A stretch of 64,000 nt of DNA. It comes from Burkholderia sp. Its GTDB lineage: Bacteria > Pseudomonadota > Gammaproteobacteria > Burkholderiales > Burkholderiaceae. This document shows, piece by piece, positions 7,287-14,012 of the stretch. The notes below the pieces were generated by a model. The model was not told the DNA's origin and did not search any database. It saw nothing but the letters and a program-made list of their open reading frames with translations. The number at the start of each line of letters is the position of its first letter. The stretch's first letter is position 1. The translations under genes and the position numbers were made by a program. The DNA lies in contig JASLEG010000087.1 in the NCBI GenBank assembly GCA_030151225.1, forward strand, positions 1 through 64,000, read 5' to 3'.

Positions 7287-9404
7287 ATGAACGCAATGAC
7301 CACCGATATCCCGGCACTCTCCCACGTCTCGGGCGTTCCCCCCGAGCCCCCCGAGGCCCACCAAGCGGCAGGCGAACTACGTCAAATTCCCCTCAAACGG
7401 CTGGTTGCTTCGCCCTTCAACATGCGGCGCGGCAAGCGCACCGGTACGCGCGCGCTCGCCAACAACATCGCCGCCGTCGGCATGCTGCAAAACCTCGTCG
7501 TCCACCCGATGAAGGTCGGCGCGAAGAAAGCCCCGACCTATGGCGTGGCCGCTGGCGAGACACGCCGGCTGGCGCTGGTGGAACTGGTCGAGCGCGGCCT
7601 GTGCAGTCTCGATGACGAGGTGCCCTGTCTGGTCGTCTCGACCGAGCAGGCCGTGTTGATCAGTCTCAGCGAGAACGAGGTACGAATGCCGCCCCACCCG
7701 GCCGACCAATGCGACGCGTACCGCGCGCTGGTCGATGCGGGCCGCACGCTGGCCGAGATCGCCGAAATCTATACGGTCAGCGTGCAGACCGTCCAACGCC
7801 GCCTGAAGCTCGCTCGCGTCTCGCCCAAGCTGATCGAACTGTTCCGCGAGGACAAAATCGGCGCAGACGTCATGATGGCGCTTGCCCTGTCCGACAGCCA
7901 TGCCGAGCAGGAGAGCGCATGGTTCGACGCGCTCCCCTACGACCGCAATGCCGACGCCATCCGGCGCAAGCTGGTCGCAGGCGAACGCGCGTTTCTGAAC
8001 AACCGCGTCGCTCTGTTCGTCGGAACGGACGCCTTCGAAGCGGCGGGCGGCACCGTGCGCCGTGACCTGTTTTCGGAGCAAGGTGCAGCATGGTATTCCG
8101 ATCAAGCGTTGATGGAGCGTGTCGCGCTCGAACAGCTTGGCGTGGTCGCCGCTGAAGTGTTGCACGAGGGTTGGGATTGGGCCGAACCCGTTATGACCAT
8201 CGACTACAACGTGCGATGCGCGTTCGCGAAGATGAGTCCGGCACAGGTAGCGCCGACCCCGGAGCAACAGCAGGAAATGGGTGCGATCGACGCGCGCGTC
8301 GCCGCGATCAGGGACGAACAGGACTCGGACGATACCGACTACGAGACTTACGAGCGGCTGGACGAAGAAGCCGACGCATTGGCCGAGCGCCGCGAGGCCA
8401 TCAAGCAATCGCTCTACGTCTATACCCCGGTCCAGATTGCGGGCGGTGGCGTACTTGTCACCATCGGTCAGGACGGCGCGATCGAAGTCCTGCGCGGCTG
8501 GATCAAGAAGGCCGACACGCACGCAGCCGTTTCCGATTCCGAGGATGACGACGACGGTGTGCCGCTTGCCCCGGCGAGCGGCGCATCGGCGCCGACCGCA
8601 CCGGCGGAAAAGTCGCCTCACTCGGCCACGCTCACGAATCGCCTCAACGCTCGCCGTACCGCCGCCGTCAGCATGGCGCTGGCGCGTCAGCCTCACGTCG
8701 CGCTCGCCGCTCTGATCCACCGCTTTCTGTTGAACGACTACGCGAAGGGAACGGAAGCGAGCGCGCTGGAGATCCAGTGGCACGACAAGTCGGGCAGCGT
8801 CGAAAGCGCCGCCCCGGAACTCGCCGACGACTTCGCCTATCGGCTTCACAACGAACAACGGGGCGCATGGGCCGGGGTCATTCCCGCCAGCAGCCCTGAA
8901 TTGCTCGACTGGTGCGTCGCGCAGACCGATGAACGCTTGCTCACGATCCTTGCTCAGTATGTCGCCGCCAGCGTCAACAGCATTTCCGACAAGGAAGATC
9001 CGCACGCGATCAACGGCCTCATTCCCGCCCTTGGCTTGAACATGGCCGAGCAGTGGGCCCCCACGGTTGCCAGCTACTTCAAGCACGTCTCGAAAGGCCA
9101 CATCGCGCAAGTCGTAAGCGAAGCCGTCTCGCCTGCCGAGGGAATGCGCCTCACGAAGCTCAAGAAGGCCGATGCAGCCACCGAGGCAGAGCGCCTGATG
9201 GCGGGCCGGGGCTGGCTTCCGCCCCACCTCGCGCGCGCCGAGGTCCGGGATGCTGAACTCTGGCAGTTGCGTCGTCACCGCGACGACGAGCAAGACGACG
9301 CCGACGATGAAGGCTCGCAGGAGGACGACGACCCGCACCAGATCGACGCGGCCGACCTCGAGCACCCCGAGCACCCCGAGCAGGCCGACGCGGTAGCAGC
9401 CTGA
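7287..9404 (+). CDS. large ParB/YubM-like protein (ParB N-terminal domain plus HTH)
   Basis: ATG 7287 follows an excellent ribosome site (AAGGAGGAT). The 705-aa product has a ParB-like nuclease domain at about residues 30-150: IPLKRLVASPFNMRR, then AAGETRRLALVEL, then ENEVRMPPHPADQCDAYRAL. An HTH follows (LAEIAEIYTVSVQTVQRRLK). The remainder is an acidic, helical extension with Asp/Glu-rich stretches near residues 415-425 and at the C-terminus. True partition ParB proteins are about 300-350 aa and pair with ParA; no ParA is present here. The length and leading-region position instead recall the YubM protein of F. Its role is probably in establishment or DNA processing after transfer (inference). 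The N-terminus shares GVPPEPPEAHQAAG with the product of 9957-10250. Confidence 0.82.
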   Translation: MNAMTTDIPALSHVSGVPPEPPEAHQAAGELRQIPLKRLVASPFNMRRGKRTGTRALANNIAAVGMLQNLVVHPMKVGAKKAPTYGVAAGETRRLALVELVERGLCSLDDEVPCLVVSTEQAVLISLSENEVRMPPHPADQCDAYRALVDAGRTLAEIAEIYTVSVQTVQRRLKLARVSPKLIELFREDKIGADVMMALALSDSHAEQESAWFDALPYDRNADAIRRKLVAGERAFLNNRVALFVGTDAFEAAGGTVRRDLFSEQGAAWYSDQALMERVALEQLGVVAAEVLHEGWDWAEPVMTIDYNVRCAFAKMSPAQVAPTPEQQQEMGAIDARVAAIRDEQDSDDTDYETYERLDEEADALAERREAIKQSLYVYTPVQIAGGGVLVTIGQDGAIEVLRGWIKKADTHAAVSDSEDDDDGVPLAPASGASAPTAPAEKSPHSATLTNRLNARRTAAVSMALARQPHVALAALIHRFLLNDYAKGTEASALEIQWHDKSGSVESAAPELADDFAYRLHNEQRGAWAGVIPASSPELLDWCVAQTDERLLTILAQYVAASVNSISDKEDPHAINGLIPALGLNMAEQWAPTVASYFKHVSKGHIAQVVSEAVSPAEGMRLTKLKKADAATEAERLMAGRGWLPPHLARAEVRDAELWQLRRHRDDEQDDADDEGSQEDDDPHQIDAADLEHPEHPEQADAVAA

Positions 9405-9408
9405 CCCA

Positions 9409-9450
9409 TGCAGGAGTCCCGCGCGATCCAACTGCGCCGGGACTCCTGCA
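9409..9450. terminator. hairpin after the ParB-like gene
   Basis: TGCAGGAGTCCCG (9409-9421) pairs perfectly with CGGGACTCCTGCA (9438-9450), with a 16-base loop, starting 4 bases after the stop codon. There is no T-run, so factor-independent termination is not assured; it may instead stabilise the 3' end of the mRNA. Confidence 0.5.
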
Positions 9451-9483
9451 AAAGCTCACCCACTGTCCCGTAAAAGCTCACCC
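9450..9483 (+). repeat. direct repeat of AAAAGCTCACCC
   Basis: AAAAGCTCACCC occurs at 9450-9461 and again at 9472-9483, a spacing of 22 bases or about two helical turns, immediately after the hairpin. It might be a protein-binding pair or the edge of an old insertion. From here to 9773 I see no convincing gene. Confidence 0.4.
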
Positions 9484-9530
9484 GTCTTCATTGTCGGCCC
9501 GGAGCGCCGGCCCTCGATACCCCGGACGTC

Positions 9531-9620
9531 TCCCTGCGCTTCGCTTCGGGCCGGGCTCTCGCGCTGCGCGTCGAGCCTCGCTTCGCGAGTCTCGCCCCTT
9601 CGGGCTTCCATCCCTGACGC
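9531..9620 (+). repeat. 90-bp dispersed repeat, copy 2
   Basis: This is the partner of 2097-2187. The small internal hairpin is CTCGC-TTC-GCGAG here, so the stem is preserved while the loop differs. It lies upstream of stem-loop C, as copy 1 lies upstream of stem-loop A. Open frames on either strand of 9456-9818 are Arg-rich shadows and were not called. Confidence 0.75.
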
Positions 9621-9773
9621 CTTCGCGCCGTCCCGGCGCTGCGCGCTTCGCTTGCTCCACCGTCCGGCTTGCGCCGGCCGAGGGGACGCGGGGCGATCCG
9701 CCCCGCGTCGTGTGGTCCGCTCGGCCGGGGAAAACCGTGGTCGCGCTCCATCCTTTCGTGCCGGGTTAAGCGC

Positions 9774-9932
9774 GTGTGTCTGCCATTGGAAGCCGCCCCT
9801 TTTCGACGCATAGCGCACGCCAGGCCACGCGCAAGGGTAAAGGCTTCGCCCGCGTCCGTGCCGGCCGCGCCCTTGCGCGTGGCCCGGCGCACGCTAAACC
9901 CGCGTCGAGGCGGCTCCCAATGGCAGACACAC
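9774..9932. promoter_or_regulatory. very long stem-loop C (about 55 paired bases) before the 97-aa gene; best single-strand-promoter candidate
   Basis: The outer arm GTGTGTCTGCCATTGG-AGCCGCC (starting 9774) pairs with the segment ending at 9932, with one mismatch. CGACGC 9804-9809 pairs with GCGTCG 9902-9907, leaving a left-side bulge CCTTTT. The inner arm 9812-9837 pairs with 9870-9895 at 23 of 26 positions, including a perfect GGCCACGCGCAAGGG block. The loop is 9838-9869. The structure ends 24 bases before ATG 9957. Such length is unusual for a terminator and recalls the F-plasmid Frpo element that folds when the leading region is single-stranded (inference). Confidence 0.7.
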
Positions 9933-9956
9933 AACCCGACACGAAAGGACGAAATC

Positions 9957-10250
9957 ATGAGCGCGACCACCCCCGACCAAGCAAACCACACCAACGACGC
10001 GGGGGTCTCCCCCGCACCCCCGGAGGCTCACCGCCAGGCAGGCATTCCGCAAACCCGCAATCGCCTGCGTGCAACTGCCGTCCATTGGCTCGGGTGCGCT
10101 GTCGATGCGCCCGTGCGCGTGCTCCATCGCTGGACCCGCCCAGTCGATGACGCCCGCGCGGTGCGCCTCGAAACCGTGATCGACGGCGCCGCGAAGCGGA
10201 TCACGCTTTTCCGTCAACCTTCCGGCGCGTGGTCGCCGGTGTGGCTCTAA
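9957..10250 (+). CDS. hypothetical leading-region protein, 97 aa
   Basis: ATG 9957 has a good AAAGGACG ribosome site and lies 24 bases after stem-loop C. The 97-aa product starts with a Pro-rich segment GVSPAPPEAHRQAG that closely matches GVPPEPPEAHQAAG in the ParB-like protein, then changes to a compact basic domain (RLRATAVHWLGCAVDAPVRVLH, ITLFRQPSGAWSPVWL). The shared peptide is encoded over a perfect hairpin (GCGGGGG-TCT-CCCCCGC, 9999-10015). No known family. The gene heads a run of five small plus-strand genes. Confidence 0.65.
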   Translation: MSATTPDQANHTNDAGVSPAPPEAHRQAGIPQTRNRLRATAVHWLGCAVDAPVRVLHRWTRPVDDARAVRLETVIDGAAKRITLFRQPSGAWSPVWL

Positions 10251-10264
10251 ACCGAGGGCAGACC

Positions 10265-10804
10265 ATGGAAAACTTCGCGAACATTTTCAACATCGACGGC
10301 ATCGAGAACGACTACCGCGCCGAGCGCGACGCGACGGCAGCCGAACCGAAGATCGTCGTACGTGACTATCACGGCATCGTCGCTTTTGTGCTCCCGGACG
10401 ACACCACCGTCGAGCAGATCAACCGCGCTGTGAGCATCTACGAACAGGGCTTCCGTGGCGGCGAACAGCATGGGGAAAGCACCGCGCGCGCCAAGCTGAT
10501 GAAGGCGCTGAACCTCGATCCGACGAACTCTGCAACTTGGGCTTGCGGCAATCAGGGGATCGACAGCCGCCGGCCAGCCGTCAGTGCGGCCGAGACTGTC
10601 CACGCGCCGGACTTGAACGTGGCTGCCCATTTCGTCAAAAACGCGTTGTTGATCTCGCTCGTGACGTGTCTTTCTGCGTTGGCGATCGATTGCGCCCGAG
10701 ATTGGATCGGCGTGTCCATCGATCAAGTCGACCTGCAGTTCGTCGCAGGTGTCACCGCCGGAATGGTGCTGCCGAAGCTGTTCAAGTGGTTCGTCAAAGT
10801 CTGA
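10265..10804 (+). CDS. hypothetical protein with C-terminal membrane segments, 179 aa
   Basis: ATG 10265 begins MENFANIFNIDGIENDYRAE 14 bases after the previous stop, preceded by GAGGGCAG. The first 110 residues are soluble and acidic (VEQINRAVSIYEQGFRGGEQ). A hydrophobic segment at about 120-140 (FVKNALLISLVTCLSALAID) and a second at 155-172 (LQFVAGVTAGMVLPKLF) suggest a C-terminal hairpin membrane anchor with the N-terminal domain in the cytoplasm. No family recognised. Likely part of the same transcript as its neighbours. Confidence 0.65.
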   Translation: MENFANIFNIDGIENDYRAERDATAAEPKIVVRDYHGIVAFVLPDDTTVEQINRAVSIYEQGFRGGEQHGESTARAKLMKALNLDPTNSATWACGNQGIDSRRPAVSAAETVHAPDLNVAAHFVKNALLISLVTCLSALAIDCARDWIGVSIDQVDLQFVAGVTAGMVLPKLFKWFVKV

Positions 10805-10855
10805 AGCCCGTCAACGCCTCGCCCGGCGATGACCGGGCCCAATCTGGAACCGACC

Positions 10856-11140
10856 ATGAATGTCACTTCGAGCAGCCCCCGAACGCAACGCAGCAGCTTT
10901 GCCATGGCTATCGCCGCGCGCGCGAACTACGAAAGCAGCATCCTCGCTTCGATGTCCGGCGACACGGAACGCGCGGCGGCAATGATGGCCGACGCGCAGC
11001 AAGACGCCTTCGATTGCGGTTTCCACGCCTTCACCGACGGCACCGGAATGCCGGCCACGTTGAACGAATCCGCATCGCTTGCCAATTGCTGGGCCAGCGG
11101 AAACGATGCAGCGCGCCGGCAAACCCGCCTCGCTGCGTGA
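10856..11140 (+). CDS. hypothetical protein, 94 aa
   Basis: ATG 10856 starts MNVTSSSPRTQRSSFAMAIA; the upstream in-frame ATG 10829 lacks a ribosome site, but neither start is strong. The product is soluble, Ala/Ser-rich and probably helical (RANYESSILASMSGDTERAA, AAMMADAQQDAFDCGFHAFT). It has two isolated cysteines and no known motif. It lies 51 bases after the previous gene and 56 before the next. Confidence 0.55.
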   Translation: MNVTSSSPRTQRSSFAMAIAARANYESSILASMSGDTERAAAMMADAQQDAFDCGFHAFTDGTGMPATLNESASLANCWASGNDAARRQTRLAA

Positions 11141-11196
11141 CGCAACAGGAACGCCCTGCCTCGGCTGGGCATTCACTACTTCTACGCGAGGTGAAA

Positions 11197-11778
11197 ATGA
11201 ACGCAGCACGATACCGGGCGACCAGGAAGCCGGCATTGTCGGTGCGGCTGATGGAGGCCACGGCCCGCGCTCACGAAGCGGTGTGCGACGGCGACTACGT
11301 AGCCGGCCACTACGGCTACGCCTACAGCCGCCGGCACAGCTTGATGGACTGGTGGCGAGGTTTCCGCGACGGCTGGCGGGACTCGGCATCCGACGTCGAG
11401 CGCGGCTGCGCCATTGCGCAGGCCGGCGGATTTGTGCCGGCCTATGAGCAGTCATTCGGCGGCGACGTCGTGCGGACGGCCGTTGGGGAAGTACGCAGTA
11501 CGCGCGAGGAAGCACAGCGCATCGCGTGGCAACGCGGGCAACTGATCCGGAACGGTGTGAGCGTCTATCCGGTCGGAGCCGTGTTCGAGACGCGCGCCGA
11601 CGGCACGCTGATTTCGGATGCCGAAGGCAAGCGGTGGTTTGTTGCGGTGGCCGTTGATTCGTTTCTCGCCGATGTCGATTTCGACGCGCCGTATGTCGAG
11701 TCGCAGGAGGCCGCGTGGACCATCGCTTGGCAAGGGCTGGGCACATTCATCATCGAGGAATGTACAAATGGAAAATGA
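11197..11778 (+). CDS. hypothetical protein, 193 aa
   Basis: ATG 11197 has GCGAGGTG just upstream. The frame is open much further left, but those residues read like noise. The 193-aa product has an aromatic and Arg-rich N-terminal third (YVAGHYGYAYSRRHSLMDWW, RGFRDGWRDSA), a middle with EAQRIAWQRGQLIRNGVSVYP, and a C-terminal half of alternating hydrophobics (RWFVAVAVDSFLADVDFDAP). It is soluble. Its stop (11776-11778) overlaps the start of the DUF3717 gene by 11 bases, pointing to coupled translation. No family recognised. Confidence 0.62.
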   Translation: MNAARYRATRKPALSVRLMEATARAHEAVCDGDYVAGHYGYAYSRRHSLMDWWRGFRDGWRDSASDVERGCAIAQAGGFVPAYEQSFGGDVVRTAVGEVRSTREEAQRIAWQRGQLIRNGVSVYPVGAVFETRADGTLISDAEGKRWFVAVAVDSFLADVDFDAPYVESQEAAWTIAWQGLGTFIIEECTNGK

Positions 11779-11983
11779 ACGCATCCACATCGAGCAGCTA
11801 GAGCAGGCGATCAATGCGTGGCGTAATCTCCGGCCGAGCACCGACGGCGACGCGCGGCTGTGTCGTGAGGCCCGCATTCTCGCAGAACCTTACGCGCTGA
11901 TGATCATGGGCCGCCTCGAACACATCGCGGTGGCGGACTTGTCGGTCGCGCAGCGCGCCGCACTCGCCGGGCAGCCGATCTGA
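11768..11983 (+). CDS. DUF3717 family protein, 71 aa
   Basis: ATG 11768 lies inside the end of the previous gene. The product reads IHIEQLEQAINAWRNLRPST, DGDARLCREARILAEPYALM and IMGRLEHIAVADLSVAQRAAL. This matches DUF3717 as I know it: an (I/L)xQLExAINxWR start, a central ARLC-EA--LA-PYALMI stretch, and a D-LS--Q--AL ending. DUF3717 is mostly seen in Burkholderiales, which supports the host guess. Function unknown; soluble. It is the last gene of this group, followed by two strong hairpins. Confidence 0.8.
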   Translation: MENERIHIEQLEQAINAWRNLRPSTDGDARLCREARILAEPYALMIMGRLEHIAVADLSVAQRAALAGQPI

Positions 11984-11984
11984 A

Positions 11985-12025
11985 CGCGTGGGGAGCCGAC
12001 CATCTTCCGGTCGGCTCCCCACGCG
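11985..12025. terminator. strong 17-bp hairpin after the DUF3717 gene
   Basis: A perfect inverted repeat pairs 11985-12001 with 12009-12025 (CGCGTGGGGAGCCGACC and its complement) around a 7-base loop ATCTTCC, starting 2 bases after the stop. It lies between converging genes. There is no clear T-run on either side, so the terminator call rests on stem strength and position. Confidence 0.7.
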
Positions 12026-12063
12026 GTCGAATGTGTCCAGTTCGCGCGTCGCGCGAATGAATC

Positions 12064-12110
12064 GGGGCGATCACGCGTCACGCAAAACCCGCGTGACACC
12101 AGATCGCCCC
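12064..12110. terminator. second hairpin between converging genes
   Basis: GGGGCGATC 12064-12072 pairs with GATCGCCCC 12102-12110, and inside it GTCACGC 12077-12083 pairs with GCGTGAC 12091-12097. It lies 18 bases beyond the stop of the minus-strand gene 12129-12416, so it probably ends that transcript. Confidence 0.6.
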
Positions 12111-12128
12111 CACGCCAACCCACGCGTA

Positions 12129-12416
12129 TTACGCGGGCGTCGCTCCGGCCTGTCCCGACTGCGGTGCTGCGGCCGGCGCGGTAACTCCGAGCGCTGCCCG
12201 GAGCGCTCCCATCGCCGCTTTCCATTGCTCGACCGGAATCTCGTTCAGCTTCTCTGCACGCATCAATTCGACGATCGCGCGCTCATTTCGCTCCGCCGCC
12301 TTGCGCACGCTTTCGCGTCTCTGTTCTTCCAAGCGTCGGAGTTTCTCCTTGGCCTTCGCAATTTCGTCGTCGATCGATTTCGGTGTGCGAGCCGATCTTT
12401 CCACTGCTGCCGACAT
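12129..12416 (-). CDS. small coiled-coil protein near oriT (possible mobilisation accessory)
   Basis: On the minus strand ATG 12416 has GAGGAAGTG upstream. The 95-aa product begins MSAAVERSARTPKSIDDEIA, continues with a charged heptad-like helix (KAKEKLRRLEEQRRESVRKA, then AERNERAIVELM), and ends in an Ala/Pro-rich tail. Short coiled-coil proteins of this kind are often found beside oriT as relaxosome helpers, but there is no specific motif, so that role is an inference from position: the predicted nic site is about 1.1 kb away. It is the only clearly coding minus-strand gene in the first 19 kb. The adjacent tandem repeats lie upstream of its start. Confidence 0.65.
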   Translation of the reverse strand: MSAAVERSARTPKSIDDEIAKAKEKLRRLEEQRRESVRKAAERNERAIVELMRAEKLNEIPVEQWKAAMGALRAALGVTAPAAAPQSGQAGATPA

Positions 12417-12534
12417 GCGTTCACTTCCTCATGGTTTCCTCCTCCCCATAGGTTGAGTGTAGCGGAATTCGAACCGCTCATACCCACTTGGGCCCCGCGC
12501 GACTTGCCGGACTAGCAGTCGCCGGATCGAAGCG

Positions 12535-12968
12535 ATCCGCTTCTCCTAGGCGCGTTCCGCCCCGGCCCGGAACCTCGAGCCAGGTGCGCAGCGCACGCGC
12601 TGCACACCATCGACGCCGGCGGCCGCCACCGTCGCGGCCGCCGATTCGACCCAGCTGGCCCTGCTCCGCGTCAACGTGCCGGACATGCAGTCGCCGGGCC
12701 GGGACGGTCCGCTTCTCCCGGGCGCGTTCCGCCCCGGCCCGGACCCTCGAGCCAGGTGCGCAGCGCACGCGCTGCACACCATCGACGCCGGCGGCCGCCA
12801 CCGTCGCGGCCGCCGATTCGACCCAGCTGCCCTGCTCCGCGTCAACGTGCCGGACATGCAGTCGCCGGGCCGGGACGGCCCGCTTCTTCTGGGCGCGTTC
12901 CGCCCCGGCCCGGAACCTCGAGCCAGGTGTGCAGCACGCGCTGCACACGCTCGACGCTGGCGGCCGAC
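12535..12968. repeat. tandem repeat, unit about 171 bp, 2.5 copies, each with a hairpin
   Basis: The marker CGCGTTCCGCCCCGG occurs at 12551, 12723 and 12894, giving periods of 172 and 171 bases. The two full units are nearly identical; the third is cut near 12968. Each full unit holds a perfect inverted repeat CGGCGGCCGC-(7)-GCGGCCGCCG (12617-12643 and 12789-12815). Long frames on both strands are a by-product of the repetition. The array lies between the coiled-coil gene and the predicted oriT. It is not CRISPR-like: there are no short unique spacers. Confidence 0.8.
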
Positions 12969-13102
12969 GATGCCGTCACTCCCGAACTAAGCCTTCGCCT
13001 CACCGCTCCAACCTCACACCAAAACCTATCGATTTTCTCGCGACCTCACTCTCGCGCGCGGGCAGGTTTCCCACATCCCCACCGGCCCTCGCGCTTCTCC
13101 CG

Positions 13103-13179
13103 TTTCCCACAACCAACACCGTTGTGGAAAACGGCGCGCGACCGACGCTCTTGCGATGTAGATACATCGCGGCGTCGGT
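13103..13179. repeat. inverted repeats in the oriT-proximal gap
   Basis: TTTCCCACAAC 13103-13113 pairs with GTTGTGGAAAA 13121-13131 (one mismatch). Next, ACCGACG 13141-13147 pairs with CGTCGGT 13173-13179, enclosing a perfect GCGATGTA-GA-TACATCGC at 13153-13170. Further CATGTGGAAAAC and TTTCCCACATC motifs lie around it (13067, 13194). These could be binding sites for the relaxosome or its regulator. Apart from these, 12969-13520 contains no gene I can support. Confidence 0.55.
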
Positions 13180-13520
13180 TCGGTCCCGTGGACATGTGGA
13201 AAACCTGCGTGGCATAACCACCGTGGCCGCTCCGAATTTCCTGCTTCATGCCTCCCCTCTCCGCTTCCGCTTTTCTCCGCTTTTTCGCAGCACAGTGATC
13301 TGATCGACGCTCGCCTCTTTTTGCTGATTTTCCAACCTGTGCTCCCTCCTCTGCGATTCTGACTTTCTTCCCTGTGCTTCGACCAGGCGATCACCTCAAC
13401 GAAACGTAAATTCGCTCCGGCTGGCTGCGATGGATGATCGCCACGCCTGCTGAAAAAACGGTTTCGCCCGGACGTGGCCGGACTGCACCATCCAGATACC
13501 GGCTGTCCTAGATGCACGGC

Positions 13521-13611
13521 GTGGGGCGGAGCCCCACCCCCCGGCCAGTCGGTCACACACCACGCAACTCCGTTGCGGGTGCTAAAAGCCTTGCTGCGCA
13601 AGACTTTTAGC
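13521..13611 (-). other. predicted origin of transfer (oriT), nic on the minus strand between 13555 and 13554
   Basis: Three hairpins are packed here: GTGGGGC-GGA-GCCCCAC (13521-13537), CGCAAC-TCC-GTTGCG (13563-13577) and GCTAAAAGCCTTGC-TGC-GCAAGACTTTTAGC (13581-13611, 13 of 14 pairs). On the minus strand the middle hairpin is followed by TGGTGTGT and then G. The F-plasmid nic region as I recall it is GCGTGGGGTGT-nick-GG; here it is GCGTGGTGTGT-nick-GA, one mismatch in the same register. The 8-base hairpin-to-nick spacing is also that of R388. The relaxosome genes RHH-TraD-TraI follow on the plus strand. Nicking the minus strand would send 1-13.5 kb in first. No convincing gene in 13612-13787. 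Confidence 0.68.
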
Positions 13612-13787
13612 CGGCAGACACCGACGCCTCTTCGCGCCGACACCGAACAACGTACCAAACGCGGGAAAGCCTTGGTGGGCGCGGCCAAACCGCGTCAGAC
13701 AAACGTGACGTGCCCTTCGATTTCGGACGAAATGGCGATCTAAAGGGGGGCGAAAACCACGGGCGGCGGCGCTCTTCGACTGGCTTT

Positions 13788-13934
13788 TGTCTGACACCGA
13801 AAGTCGTAGACTTACGTTAACTACTTGTTTTTTATGATTAAACCGTAGTTCGAAAATCGTTATGGCATGCTGACTATGTCAGATTCAGAAAATATATATG
13901 TCGGACACCGAAACGCATGGTGATCCGCTATAAT
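13788..13934 (+). promoter_or_regulatory. AT-rich promoter/operator region of the relaxosome operon
   Basis: Two near-identical palindromes TGTCTGACA (13788-13796) and TGTCGGACA (13899-13907), each followed by CCGAAA, and a third CTGAC-TAT-GTCAG (13870-13882) lie in the most AT-rich stretch of this part of the window. A perfect -10 hexamer TATAAT sits at 13929-13934; no good -35 is visible, and the second palindrome covers that area. This looks like an autoregulated promoter for the RHH-traD-traI operon, as TrwA does in R388 (inference). Confidence 0.6.
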
Positions 13935-14012
13935 GTGCTAACTATTTGATTAGCCGATCACATTCGTAGGTCGGCCGGGGAAAAATGGGGTGATGTGTCA
14001 GCTGAGGCGCAC

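Noticed and set aside
7287..9404. ParB as part of a ParABS partition system
   Set aside because: No ParA gene or parS-like array is visible, and the protein is twice the size of partition ParB.
7377..9431. 684-codon open frame on the minus strand opposite the ParB-like gene
   Set aside because: It is the antisense shadow of a high-GC gene. The product is Arg/Val/Asp-rich without domains, while the plus strand has a perfect ribosome site and clear ParB motifs.
12478..12948. Repetitive frames on both strands of the tandem array
   Set aside because: They arise because the repeat unit (171 bp) is a multiple of three. They lack starts with ribosome sites.
12535..12968. CRISPR-like array
   Set aside because: Units are long and contiguous without short unique spacers, and there are no cas genes.
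13026..13688. 220-codon minus-strand frame across the predicted oriT
   Set aside because: The product has no domain-like character and crosses several hairpins and repeats; noncoding function is better supported.
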